Positions 46,497 to 55,004 of a stretch of DNA of 64,000 nt are shown here, piece by piece; positions within the stretch are counted from its first letter, which is position 1, and every line of letters begins with the position of its first letter. Under the pieces are notes generated by a model. That model did no database searches, was not told the origin of the DNA, and saw only the letters and a program-made list of their open reading frames with translations. This stretch comes from Actinoplanes derwentensis (lineage in GTDB: Bacteria > Actinomycetota > Actinomycetes > Mycobacteriales > Micromonosporaceae). The stretch is taken from assembly GCF_900104725.1 (NCBI RefSeq), contig NZ_LT629758.1, forward strand, positions 5,780,501 to 5,844,500. Direction: 5' to 3'. The translations under genes were made by a program, and so were the position numbers.

Positions 46497-47420
46497 GTGA
46501 CTATTGCTCCCGAGGGCCGCCGCATGCTGCGCATCGAGGCGCGCAACGCCGAGACTCCCATCGAGCGGAAACCGCCGTGGATCAAAGTCAAGGCGAAGAT
46601 GGGCCCTGAGTACACCGAGATGCGCGGCCGGGTGCAGAAAGAGGGATTGCACACGGTCTGTCAGGAGGCCGGTTGCCCCAACATCTATGAATGTTGGGAA
46701 GACCGCGAGGCCACCTTCCTCATCGGCGGCGATCAGTGCACCCGCCGCTGTGACTTCTGCCAGATCGACACCGGCAAACCGGCCGAGTTCGATGCCGACG
46801 AGCCCCGCCGGGTCGGTGAGTCGGTCGCCACGATGGGCCTGCGTTACGCCACGATCACCGGTGTCGCCCGCGACGATCTCCCCGACGGCGGCGCCTGGTT
46901 GTATGCGGAGACCGTCCGCCAGATCCACAAGTTGCTCCCCGACTGCGGTGTCGAGCTGCTGATCCCCGACTTCAACGCCGACCCGGTGCAGCTGGCCGAG
47001 GTCTTCGGCGCGACCCCCGAGGTGCTGGCCCACAACGTGGAGACGGTGCCGCGCATCTTCAAGCGCATCCGCCCCGGTTTCCGCTATGAGCGCTCCCTCA
47101 ACGTGATCACGCAGGCCCGCGCGGCCGGTCTGGTCACCAAGAGCAACCTGATCCTCGGCATGGGCGAGGAGCGTTCCGAGGTCTCCGCCGCCCTCCGCGA
47201 CCTGCACGAGGCTGGTTGCGAGCTGATCACCATCACGCAGTACCTGCGGCCCACCCCGCGCCACCACCCGGTCGAGCGCTGGGTGAAGCCCGAGGAGTTC
47301 GTCGAGCTCCGTGAGGAGGCCGAGCAGATCGGCTTCGCCGGTGTGATGAGCGGCCCGCTGGTTCGCTCCTCCTACCGGGCGGGCCGCCTCTACAAGCAGG
47401 CCCTCGAAGCCCGCGCCTGA
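46497..47420 (+). CDS. lipA: Lipoyl synthase (radical SAM)
   Basis: Inserts two sulfurs into octanoyl domains. 307 residues from GTG 46497. The radical-SAM cluster is CTRRCDFC (CX3CX2C) and the auxiliary cluster is bound by [12 protein letters not shown] (CX4CX5C), with the C-terminal RSSYRAG Ser as remaining ligand. Full length. Partner of lipB at 42205; the two are separated by the antitoxin, PQQ and aspS genes, unlike the adjacent pair in M. tuberculosis. Divergent from the aspS T-box leader. Confidence 0.96.
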   Translation: MTIAPEGRRMLRIEARNAETPIERKPPWIKVKAKMGPEYTEMRGRVQKEGLHTVCQEAGCPNIYECWEDREATFLIGGDQCTRRCDFCQIDTGKPAEFDADEPRRVGESVATMGLRYATITGVARDDLPDGGAWLYAETVRQIHKLLPDCGVELLIPDFNADPVQLAEVFGATPEVLAHNVETVPRIFKRIRPGFRYERSLNVITQARAAGLVTKSNLILGMGEERSEVSAALRDLHEAGCELITITQYLRPTPRHHPVERWVKPEEFVELREEAEQIGFAGVMSGPLVRSSYRAGRLYKQALEARA

Positions 47421-47473
47421 CCCGCGTCACCGGGCGGCGGCTACCCGCCGTCCGGTTTCCCCCGATCGCCGGT

Positions 47474-47695
47474 CTACTTCTTTTTCGCCTTCTTTTCCTT
47501 TTTGCCTTTCTTGCTCTTCTTATTGCCTGCTTCCGAGTTCATGCCGGCGTCGGCGACCTCGGGCAGCAGGACCGGTGAGAGAAGCTTCAGGAAGATCATG
47601 GCGAGTGGAGCCAGCCAGGCCCACCACGGCACCAGCGAGCCCGGCCCGATCAGCATTCCGGCCACGGCGTAACTCACCTCGACTGCGGTATCCAT
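47474..47695 (-). CDS. Small membrane protein with poly-Lys tail
   Basis: A 73-residue protein with ATG 47695 and a clear GGAGG upstream. One or two hydrophobic segments (VSYAVAGMLIGPGSLV and WWAWLAPLAMIFLKLLSP) are followed by a C-terminal tail of 14-15 residues that are mostly Lys (KKSKKGKKEKKAKKK). The tail is presumably cytosolic and could bind nucleic acid or anionic lipid. No family recognised. Convergent with lipA. Confidence 0.65.
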   Translation of the reverse strand: MDTAVEVSYAVAGMLIGPGSLVPWWAWLAPLAMIFLKLLSPVLLPEVADAGMNSEAGNKKSKKGKKEKKAKKK

Positions 47696-47887
47696 CTGTC
47701 TGCCTCCGTGAGTAACGCGCCGGGCCGGCACTGTGCTCGCCCTGGGTGGTCGCCCACAGATATCGGACCTCAGCCCGGCCGCTTTAGCCTTCGCCCGGTC
47801 CCGCCCGGTACACCGGTGTGCCTGTTCGGGCATGATCCGGTGCCCGGGACGCCGTCCGGTACCTGAGCCCCACTACACTTTGCGGCT

Positions 47888-48580
47888 ATGGCAAAACCCC
47901 AGGAGAAGGTGTCGTTCCGCGAGCGGCTGAAGCAGATCGGCCAGGTGTTCGCGTTCACGGCGAAGCAGGACAAGTGGTTCGTCCCGCTGGTGGTCGGCGC
48001 GGTCGCGATCCCGGTGGCGATCACCGTGGTCGTCGTGCTCCTGACGGGTGGTTACCTCTGGATCCCGGTCGGCATCCTGTTCACGCTGCTGGCTGTCCTG
48101 ATCGTGCTGAACCTGCGGTCCAACACGGCGATGATGAACGTGGCGGAGGGCCAGCCCGGCGCCGCCGCCTCGCTGATGGAGAACATGCGCGGCGACTGGC
48201 GGGTCCGGCCGGCCGCGAGTTCCACCACGCAGTTCGACATGGTGCACGTGGTGATCGGCAAGCCCGGTGTGATCCTGCTCGGCGAGGGTGACCCGCAGCG
48301 GGTCCGGAGCCTGCTCAGCCAGGAGAAGAAGCGCCTGATCAAGGTCATCGGAAACGCGCCGTTGTACGACTACGTGATCGGCAGCGACGACGGCCAGCTC
48401 CCGGTCCGCAAGCTGCGCACGACCATGCTGAAGCTGCCCCGCAACCTCACCGGCAAGGATGTGAACGCTCTGGACAAGCGTCTCGGCGCCCTGATGTCGC
48501 GCCCGCAGATGCCGAAGGGCGCGATCCCGAAGAACATGCGGCCCAGCAAGGGCGCTGGGCGCCAGCAGCGACCGCGCTGA
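47888..48580 (+). CDS. DUF4191-type conserved membrane protein
   Basis: A 230-residue protein with two hydrophobic helices (about residues 38-58 and 60-80) and a soluble C-terminal domain (VIGKPGVILLGEGDPQRVRS, then PRNLTGKDVNALDKRLGAL). This matches the DUF4191 family represented by Rv2219 next to lipA in M. tuberculosis. Function unknown; its constant place beside lipA is the only clue. ATG 47888. Ends in a basic PSKGAGRQQRPR tail before a terminator. Confidence 0.83.
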   Translation: MAKPQEKVSFRERLKQIGQVFAFTAKQDKWFVPLVVGAVAIPVAITVVVVLLTGGYLWIPVGILFTLLAVLIVLNLRSNTAMMNVAEGQPGAAASLMENMRGDWRVRPAASSTTQFDMVHVVIGKPGVILLGEGDPQRVRSLLSQEKKRLIKVIGNAPLYDYVIGSDDGQLPVRKLRTTMLKLPRNLTGKDVNALDKRLGALMSRPQMPKGAIPKNMRPSKGAGRQQRPR

Positions 48581-48592
48581 TCCACCTCTGAC

Positions 48593-48620
48593 AGATGCCC
48601 GCCTCTTCAGGCGGGCATCT
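48593..48620 (+). terminator. Terminator of the DUF4191-type gene
   Basis: agatgcccgcct and its complement around a cttc loop, followed by tcg. Just beyond it, tcgtatccacaggg occurs twice (from 48621 and 48636). Confidence 0.85.
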
Positions 48621-48759
48621 TCGTATCCACAGGGCTCGTATCCACAGGGTGACCCCATGATCACTGCGAGGCGCTAACCTCGGAGCTGCACCACTGCTCC
48701 GGTGTCCATGCCGGACGGTGACGCAGACACGCACCCGTGGGCACGAAGGAGTCCCGTTC

Positions 48760-50418
48760 GTGGTCAGCACCCTGGCGGTCCCCGGCACCTATCCGACTCT
48801 GCGCGACGCTCTCGAGGTGGCACCCGACGGGGCGGTCGTCTCCCTGGCACCCGGCACCTACCGGGAGCGCATCGACCTGGCCGGCCGCCGTCTGGCCCTG
48901 CGGGCCGCCGGTGATCCCGGTTCGGCGGTGGTGGACGCGTCCGGGCTGGGCGGCCCGGCGCTGGCCGTCTCCTCCGGCGACGTCGAGGTCGACGGTCTGA
49001 CGCTGGTCGCCGACGACTATCCGGCGGTGGCGGTCTCCGGGGGCCATGTGCGGCTGCGCCGCTGCGAGCTCTCCGCCGGTTACGGTTCCGGTCTGCAGGC
49101 GGAGGGCGGCGCCACCGTCGACGCCCTTGAGGTCCGGGTGACGAACGGTCAGCACGGGCTGGTCTTCTCCGACGCCGGCGGCACGATCGAGTCCTGTGAG
49201 ATCCGCGGGGTCTCCGACGACGGGGTGATCGTGCGACTCGGCGCCGACCCGGTGATCCGCGGGACGGTGGTGAGCGACTGCGGTTACCGGGGTGTCTACG
49301 TCTACCAGTCCGGCCGCCCGGTGATCGAGCGCTGCGACATCTCCGGCACCGGTGACGCCGGCATCGTGGTGGCCCACGCGAGCCAGTCGCGGATCGTCGA
49401 GACCTGGGTGCATCAGACGTCCGGGCCGGGCATCGTGATCGGCGCCGGCTGCACGGCCGTGATCGAACAGTGCCGGGTCGAGGAGACCGCGGAGCCGAGA
49501 GTGCGCGTCGACCCGGGTGCCAAGGCGACCGTGACACTCGACGACGGCATCGGGCTCCCCCAGGCCGGACTGGTCGCCGCCGGCACCGCGCAGGACGCCG
49601 CCGAGGTCGAGCGCCTGCTCACCGAGCTCGACTCGATGATCGGCCTGGCCGGGGTGAAAGGCGAGGTCCGGTCCTTGATCGACGAGATCCAGGTGAACGA
49701 GTGGCGGCGTGGCGCGGGCCTGTCGGTCGGCGCGGTCAGCCACCACCTGATCTTCACCGGCGCGCCCGGGACGGGAAAGACCACGGTCGCCCGCATCTAC
49801 GGGCAGCTGTTGAAAGCCCTCGGGGTGCTGCCGAACGGGCAGTTCCGTGAGGTGTCCCGCCGTGATCTGGTCGGGCAGTACATCGGTCACACCGCGGAGA
49901 AGACCACGTCGGTCTTCGAGGACGCGATGGGTGGGGTGCTGTTCATCGACGAGGCGTACACGCTGGCCCGGGCCGGCGGGGCGGCCGCCGACTTCGGTCA
50001 GGAGGCGATCGACACCCTGGTGAAACTGATGGAGGACCACCGCGACCAGGTGGCGGTGATCGTGGCCGGTTACACCAGCGAGATGCTCGATTTCCTGGAC
50101 GCGAACTCCGGTCTGGCCTCACGGTTCGCCAAGACCATGGAATTCGAGAACTACGGCCCGGAGGAACTGGTGCGGATCGCCGGCCGGATCGCCCGGCACG
50201 ACGACTACGTGTTCGCGATCGGGTTGTCCGAGGCGCTCTACGACCACTTCGGTCAGTTGGAGCAGCACCGGAACTTCGGCAACGCCCGCGAGGCGCGCAA
50301 GCTGCTCGAGAGCATGCGCAAGGCACAGTCCGGACGGCTACGGGCGATGGGGCGGATGCCCAGCCGTGACGACCTTCGGACACTCATGCTCGCCGATCTG
50401 CGGGTGGCGACCCGCTGA
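48760..50418 (+). CDS. Beta-helix plus CbxX/CfxQ-type AAA+ ATPase, ESX-associated (EccA-like)
   Basis: A 552-residue two-domain protein. Residues 1-270 are right-handed parallel beta-helix repeats (PGTYPTLRDALEVAPDGAVV then about ten blades such as GTIESCEIRGVSDDGVIVR). Residues 300-552 are a CbxX/CfxQ AAA+ domain like EccA: Walker A TGAPGTGKTT, Walker B GVLFIDEAYTL, and Arg finger region ANSGLASRF. EccA has TPRs in place of the beta-helix. GTG 48760 with AAGGAG. It heads the unit with eccE. Confidence 0.86.
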   Translation: MVSTLAVPGTYPTLRDALEVAPDGAVVSLAPGTYRERIDLAGRRLALRAAGDPGSAVVDASGLGGPALAVSSGDVEVDGLTLVADDYPAVAVSGGHVRLRRCELSAGYGSGLQAEGGATVDALEVRVTNGQHGLVFSDAGGTIESCEIRGVSDDGVIVRLGADPVIRGTVVSDCGYRGVYVYQSGRPVIERCDISGTGDAGIVVAHASQSRIVETWVHQTSGPGIVIGAGCTAVIEQCRVEETAEPRVRVDPGAKATVTLDDGIGLPQAGLVAAGTAQDAAEVERLLTELDSMIGLAGVKGEVRSLIDEIQVNEWRRGAGLSVGAVSHHLIFTGAPGTGKTTVARIYGQLLKALGVLPNGQFREVSRRDLVGQYIGHTAEKTTSVFEDAMGGVLFIDEAYTLARAGGAAADFGQEAIDTLVKLMEDHRDQVAVIVAGYTSEMLDFLDANSGLASRFAKTMEFENYGPEELVRIAGRIARHDDYVFAIGLSEALYDHFGQLEQHRNFGNAREARKLLESMRKAQSGRLRAMGRMPSRDDLRTLMLADLRVATR

Positions 50419-50448
50419 ACTACCTTGATCTGAACGGGGAGGTGACCG

Positions 50449-51816
50449 GTGCATCGTGGAGAGGGAACGACGTACGGCAGTGCCGCGCCAGCGCCACGGC
50501 AGGCCACAGCGGCCGCCGCACCGTTGCGGCCACCGGCCACGCCACCGGTCTGGGGTGAGACCCCTCCCCCGGGCGGGAGCCACCCGGCCACGCTGTCTCA
50601 TCAGGTGCCCGAGGCGACGGTTCGGGCCGTACCGCGCAAGGGCCATCTGGGGCCGCTGAGCCTGGTGCAGATCGTGGTCGCCGAGACCGCGCTGCTCGCC
50701 TTCGCCGCCTCGTTCACCCGGACACCACTGGTCGTCCTGCTCGCCGCGGCCGGTGGCGGCCTGCTGGTCCTGGTCTTCTTCACCCGCCGGCAGCATCGTT
50801 GGTGGCTGGAGCACTGGCAGGTCACCCACGAACACCGGCGCCGCCGGTCGGCCCGTGTCGACCCCCGGCACGGGCCGGTGCTGGCCGCGTTGCGCACGAT
50901 CGCCCCCGGCCTCACCGTCCGCGACATCGGCCCCGCGACCACTGCGGCCACCTCCCCCGCGAACCTTCCCGGGCAGGTCCCGGAGACCACGGTCGGTGTC
51001 GCCCGGGACGAGGCCGGCTGGTTCAGCGGGGTGGCCCTCGACCCGGCTGCCGCCCCACTCCCCCTCGACGTGCTGGTCACCGCGCTCTCCGGCACCGGGC
51101 AACCGGGGCTGGTCCTGGGGCTGGTCACGCACACGGTTCCGGCGCCCAGCCCCGACACGCCCGCGGCGACTCCGGCCGGGGCCTCCTACCGGCAGCTCAC
51201 CGAGTCGGTCAGTCCCGGCCCGGTCCCGTCGTTCCGGGAGTCGACGATCAGCATCCGCGTCGACGCCCGCACCCTGGCCGAGGCGCTGCTCGACCACACC
51301 GCCGACCCGGAGGAAGCCGCCCGTCTCGTCGCCGGGCTGGCCCGGAAGGTGGCGACCAGTCTGCGGCGCCTGGGCATCACCGGGCGGCCCCTCGACGCGG
51401 AACAGTTGCTCGCCCTGCTGGCCCGCTCCTGCGACGTGGAACCGTGGGCGCTGACCGAGGGCCCCGGGGTGGACGAGGCGTGGACGCATTGGCGGTCGGC
51501 GCGGCTGATCCACCGGACGTACTGGCTGAAGACCTGGCCCACCTCGGCGACCGAGATCGGCCCGCTCTTCGCGTGGGCGGCGACCGCACCGGCGGCCCAG
51601 ACCAGCGTCACACTGGTCATCGACCCGGCTCCCGGCGACGAACTCCGGGTGCGCGCGTTCATCCGGCTCGCCACCCGTCCCGACGCCGACCTGGCCGCCC
51701 TCGACCGGGTCCTGCAGCAGGGCGTCCGCCGGGTCGGCGGCGAACTGCTCCCCCTGGACGGCGAACACGGCCTGGCGGCCTACGCGACCGCCCCGACCGG
51801 AGGCGGTGCCGGATGA
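50449..51816 (+). CDS. eccE: Type VII secretion protein EccE
   Basis: A 455-residue ESX membrane component. After a Pro-rich start, two adjacent hydrophobic helices (VQIVVAETALLAFAASF and PLVVLLAAAGGGLLVLVFF) are followed by a soluble domain with FRESTISIRVDARTLAEAL and YWLKTWPTSATEIGPLF, the EccE-like core. GTG 50449 follows ggggaggtg. It overlaps the next gene by ATGA. EccE lines the outside of the EccBCD complex in mycobacterial structures. Confidence 0.8.
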   Translation: MHRGEGTTYGSAAPAPRQATAAAAPLRPPATPPVWGETPPPGGSHPATLSHQVPEATVRAVPRKGHLGPLSLVQIVVAETALLAFAASFTRTPLVVLLAAAGGGLLVLVFFTRRQHRWWLEHWQVTHEHRRRRSARVDPRHGPVLAALRTIAPGLTVRDIGPATTAATSPANLPGQVPETTVGVARDEAGWFSGVALDPAAAPLPLDVLVTALSGTGQPGLVLGLVTHTVPAPSPDTPAATPAGASYRQLTESVSPGPVPSFRESTISIRVDARTLAEALLDHTADPEEAARLVAGLARKVATSLRRLGITGRPLDAEQLLALLARSCDVEPWALTEGPGVDEAWTHWRSARLIHRTYWLKTWPTSATEIGPLFAWAATAPAAQTSVTLVIDPAPGDELRVRAFIRLATRPDADLAALDRVLQQGVRRVGGELLPLDGEHGLAAYATAPTGGGAG

Positions 51817-53114
51817 CCACCCCCGACGGCTATTGGCCTTCCGAACGCCACCCGGACAACCCGGACCCATCCACCAACCCTTCTGCCGGCGACAGTCCGT
51901 CCCGGCAGCCCGCCCGCGGCTCAGCCCGCAGCCCGCTCCCGCAGCAGCCGCCGAGGCTGCGGGAAGGCGAACCGGCGACGCCCGGGCCTTGGGTGCCCAG
52001 ACCGGCGAGTTCCACACCGCAGGACGGCGGGCAGGAGACCTCCGCACGGCGAGACAACGGGCAGGCGAGTTCCGCACCGCAGGACGGCGGGCAGGGGGCG
52101 TCCGGGTGGCGAGACAGCGGGCAGGGGGCGTCCGGGTGGGCTGCGGTGCCTATGGCGGTTCGGCCGGTGTCGGCGCCGGTTGCGCCTTACAGCCAGCAGC
52201 AGGGTGCCGGGGAGCCGGTGGCGCGGGCTCTGGCACCGGCCGTCACCTCAGCGCCGTTGGCCCGGTCGGGAACATTCTCGGCGGCCCAACCGAGCCAGTC
52301 GGGGCAGTCGGGGCAGTCGGACCGACCAGGCAGTCCGTCGGGCCAACCGCCGGGTCGTCCGCCTGGTCGTCCGCCGTCGCCGGATGGGCCGGAGGATCCT
52401 GAACGGCCGCCGGACCGGACCGGGCCGGCGGGGACGACCAGTCGGCTGCGGATCGGCTGGCATGCCGTCGCACGGGCCGGGCTGCGACGGGTGACGGTCA
52501 CCCAGTCGCTTTCGGCGGGGCTGGTGCTCGGGCTGGATCAGCGGCAGGTTCCGGTGCCGTTGCGACTCTTCGCACCCGAGCCGGTCCGGGTCACCCTGGT
52601 CGGCGGGGTGTGGGCGGCCCAGTTGGTGATCTTCCGGGCGTTCTCGATCGGGGCGCGGGTGGTCGTGGTGACGACCGAACCGCGCGCCTGGCAGGGCTTC
52701 GGCGAACGCGCCACCGGCCAGCAGAACCGTCTGACCATCGTGGCCGGTGAACCCGGCCAGCCCTGGGGAGGCACCGCCCAGACACCGCTGCTGACCGTTT
52801 TCGACCTGGGCATGACCGGCCCGACGACAAGTCCGCCGCTGGGTCCGTGGCATACCCAGCTGACGGTTCTGCGGCAGCTCGACCGTCCCGGAATCGCCGT
52901 ACTCCAGGAAGCCGGCCTGGCCGTGATGCAGCGTCTCGGCGGCGACGAGGCGATCCTGGCTTCAGCGGCTCTCAAGCTGAAACCCCAGAGCGGCCAGCTG
53001 CTCCAGTCCATGGAGGACGACATGCTGGCCCTGCTCGGCGACGGCGACGACCGCTACTTGTTCCTGAACCAGACCGGAATCGAACAGCAGTACATCGGCC
53101 TCCCCCGCCGCTGA
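51813..53114 (+). CDS. Unknown ESX-linked protein with Pro/Gln-rich N-terminus
   Basis: A 433-residue protein coupled to eccE (ATGA). The first 210 residues are low complexity, with repeated QDGGQ and SGQGASGW units and a PPGRPPGRPPSPDGP run. Residues 215-433 are an ordered domain with alternating strands and helices (RVTVTQSLSAGLVLGLDQR, VRVTLVGGVWAAQLVIFRAF, DDRYLFLNQTGIEQQYIGLP), no Walker motif and no transmembrane helix. The disordered-plus-globular layout and coupling suggest a cytosolic partner of the ESX complex. No family recognised. Confidence 0.7.
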   Translation: MTTPDGYWPSERHPDNPDPSTNPSAGDSPSRQPARGSARSPLPQQPPRLREGEPATPGPWVPRPASSTPQDGGQETSARRDNGQASSAPQDGGQGASGWRDSGQGASGWAAVPMAVRPVSAPVAPYSQQQGAGEPVARALAPAVTSAPLARSGTFSAAQPSQSGQSGQSDRPGSPSGQPPGRPPGRPPSPDGPEDPERPPDRTGPAGTTSRLRIGWHAVARAGLRRVTVTQSLSAGLVLGLDQRQVPVPLRLFAPEPVRVTLVGGVWAAQLVIFRAFSIGARVVVVTTEPRAWQGFGERATGQQNRLTIVAGEPGQPWGGTAQTPLLTVFDLGMTGPTTSPPLGPWHTQLTVLRQLDRPGIAVLQEAGLAVMQRLGGDEAILASAALKLKPQSGQLLQSMEDDMLALLGDGDDRYLFLNQTGIEQQYIGLPRR

Positions 53115-53204
53115 CACCCGCCCAGGCCGGTGATCTCGCCGCCAGCGGGCGGGTGCGCCAACTGGTGGGCGCACCGGCTCGAAGGGGGTCGGCCGGGATT
53201 CTGA

Positions 53205-54107
53205 TCAGTTCGTCGTGGCGATCTTCCAGGCCCGATAGTGCAATTCCGGGGCGTCGGTGAAGGACGGGTGGCGGGGGCGCCAGTTCAGTAGGCGGTGGGC
53301 CTTGGCGCTGGTCACGAGTTCGTCCTGGTCGGCGGCCATCTGCATGATGCCGCCCGCGGCGGCGCTGTCCAGTGTGATCTCGCCGGTGTAGCCGGCGGCT
53401 CGGACCGCGACACGCTGCATGTCCAGGGTGGTCAGGCTCTGGTCGTCGGCGACCACGAACACCTCGCCGTCGACGGCCGCGGGATTGTCGAGGATACGGA
53501 CGTAGGCCTCGGCCAGGTCGTCGACGTGGATCCAGCTCCAGCGTTTGGTGGTGTCGCCGTAGAAGACGGGGGCCTTCGCCTCGGCAGCGGCGAACCATTG
53601 GCCGGTCATCGATGTGGTTGCCGGGCCGCCGTACAGGAAGCCGGGACGGACCACGGTGTGCGCGAGTCCTGTCGCGGCGAGTTCTTTCTCCAGGCCGAAT
53701 CGGAAGCCGATCGGGCTTTCCTGGTTGCCGGGGGTGGTCTCGTCCATCAGCGGCAGCCCGGTACGGCCGTAGGCGGAGATCCCGGTGGTGTAGACGAGGT
53801 GGCGTCGGCGGCCGTCGCGGTTCTGGACTGCGGTCAGTTCGGCGAACAGCCGCTGGTCCGCGCCGACCGGGTCGCTCATGTCCATGAGCAGGTGCACGAC
53901 GGCGTCGGTGCCGGTCAGGTGTCCGCGCCAGGTCTCCGGTTCGGAGAAGTCGCCCGCGACCACGGTGACCTCATGGGCGGTCAGGTCCCGGGCCGCGTGG
54001 CCGTCCGGGTCACGGGACAGGCCCAGGACGGTGTGCCCGGCGCGGGCCAAGGCGGAGGAGACGCGACGGCCGGCATAGCCGGTGGCGCCGATGACGAGAA
54101 TCTGCAT
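53205..54107 (-). CDS. NAD(P)-binding SDR / NmrA-like epimerase
   Basis: A 300-residue extended SDR. The dinucleotide motif is VIGATGYAGRRVSSALARAG (residues 4-23), then DAVVHLLMDMSDPVG and a C-terminal region typical of NAD-dependent epimerases (WSWIHVDDLAEAYVRIL). ATG 54107 follows GGAGA. Divergent from a MarR regulator with operator-like dyads between, so it is probably that regulator's target. It has no evident link to the flanking ESX genes. Confidence 0.86.
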   Translation of the reverse strand: MQILVIGATGYAGRRVSSALARAGHTVLGLSRDPDGHAARDLTAHEVTVVAGDFSEPETWRGHLTGTDAVVHLLMDMSDPVGADQRLFAELTAVQNRDGRRRHLVYTTGISAYGRTGLPLMDETTPGNQESPIGFRFGLEKELAATGLAHTVVRPGFLYGGPATTSMTGQWFAAAEAKAPVFYGDTTKRWSWIHVDDLAEAYVRILDNPAAVDGEVFVVADDQSLTTLDMQRVAVRAAGYTGEITLDSAAAGGIMQMAADQDELVTSAKAHRLLNWRPRHPSFTDAPELHYRAWKIATTN

Positions 54108-54215
54108 GGTGTTCTCCGTGCTCAGTGGGATGGTGTGCTGCCGATCGAGGCGGCGGGCGTAGCGATGCGCCGACCGACCAGGTCGGTCGGCGTCGTAGGC
54201 GAGCCTTCAAGATGC

Positions 54216-54260
54216 TTGCTTGGTTAAGCAAATTATCAGGTAGTTGCTTGCTTCATCAAG
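54216..54260. promoter_or_regulatory. Candidate MarR operators
   Basis: TTGCTTGGTTAAGCAA (54216-54231) is a perfect 6-4-6 dyad. A second related site, CTTGCTTCATCAAG (54247-54260), ends just before the marR start. Both lie in an AT-rich divergent gap, as expected for a self-regulated MarR gene. Confidence 0.65.
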
Positions 54261-54266
54261 TAGAGT

Positions 54267-54749
54267 GTGGGTGTGACGAACGACAACTGGCCTGCGCCGC
54301 TTGGTCCTGAGGAGGTTCTGCTTTGGCAGAGCCTGGGACGCCTTGTGCATTCGCTGCCGCGTGCGCTGGAGGACGACATGTCGCGCACCGGGGTCACCAT
54401 GACCGAGTTCGCGGTTCTGTTGATCCTCAGTCAGGCACCTGACCGTCGCATGCGGATGGCTGCTCTCGCCTCCGCCGCGGGCCTCACCCCGTCACGCATC
54501 ACCCGCGTCGTCGACGACCTGGCCAGGCATGATCTGGTGCGCAAGGAACGGCACAGTCAGGACAGTCGCGGCAACGACGCCATTCTCACCGATTCCGGCC
54601 TGCGCAGGATGCGGGAGATTCAGCCCGCTCACCTGGCCAGCGCCCGGCGCCGGGTGGTCGACCGGGTTCCGTCCGCTCTGCTGCCGGCTCTCGCGCAGAT
54701 CCTCGCCGAGCTCGCGGATTCACTGTCACCACAGAGCCGCGACGCCTGA
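54267..54749 (+). CDS. MarR-family transcriptional regulator
   Basis: A 160-residue winged-helix regulator. The recognition region is MAALASAAGLTPSRITRVVD and the wing RKERHSQDSRGNDAILTDSG. Start GTG 54267, or GTG 54273 which gives VTNDNW; an operator-like site is immediately upstream, so it probably represses itself and the divergent SDR gene. Ligand unknown. Confidence 0.9.
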   Translation: MGVTNDNWPAPLGPEEVLLWQSLGRLVHSLPRALEDDMSRTGVTMTEFAVLLILSQAPDRRMRMAALASAAGLTPSRITRVVDDLARHDLVRKERHSQDSRGNDAILTDSGLRRMREIQPAHLASARRRVVDRVPSALLPALAQILAELADSLSPQSRDA

Positions 54750-54770
54750 AACGGCTCGCCACCAACGCGG

Positions 54771-54876
54771 GACTGTCCCAGGAGCCGGCGACGCAGGACT
54801 GCGCCAAGAGCGGCCGGCGTGAGACTGCACCAGGAGCCGGCCGGCGTGGGACTGTGCCAAGAGCGGCCGGCGTGGG
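54771..54876. repeat. Four tandem 26-27-bp repeats
   Basis: Units start at the gact motif at 54771, 54797, 54823 and 54850, each running gactg..cca.gagc.ggc. They fill much of the 255-base gap between marR and the end of eccC, which otherwise shows no gene. Confidence 0.7.
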
Positions 54877-55004
54877 CTGGCCGTGCGGGGACGCTCACGC
54901 CCGGCGGGCGCGTTGCGGTCTTGGGGGAACGCGGACCTCGCGCGGTGCGAGCGGGACAGGCCGATGCGGTTGGGGGCCACGCAGACCTCGTACCAGCGCA
55001 GGGG

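Noticed and set aside
54586..54980. Small minus-strand ORFs over the tandem repeats
   Set aside because: Their repetitive Arg/Ala sequence follows from the DNA repeats, with no start signals.
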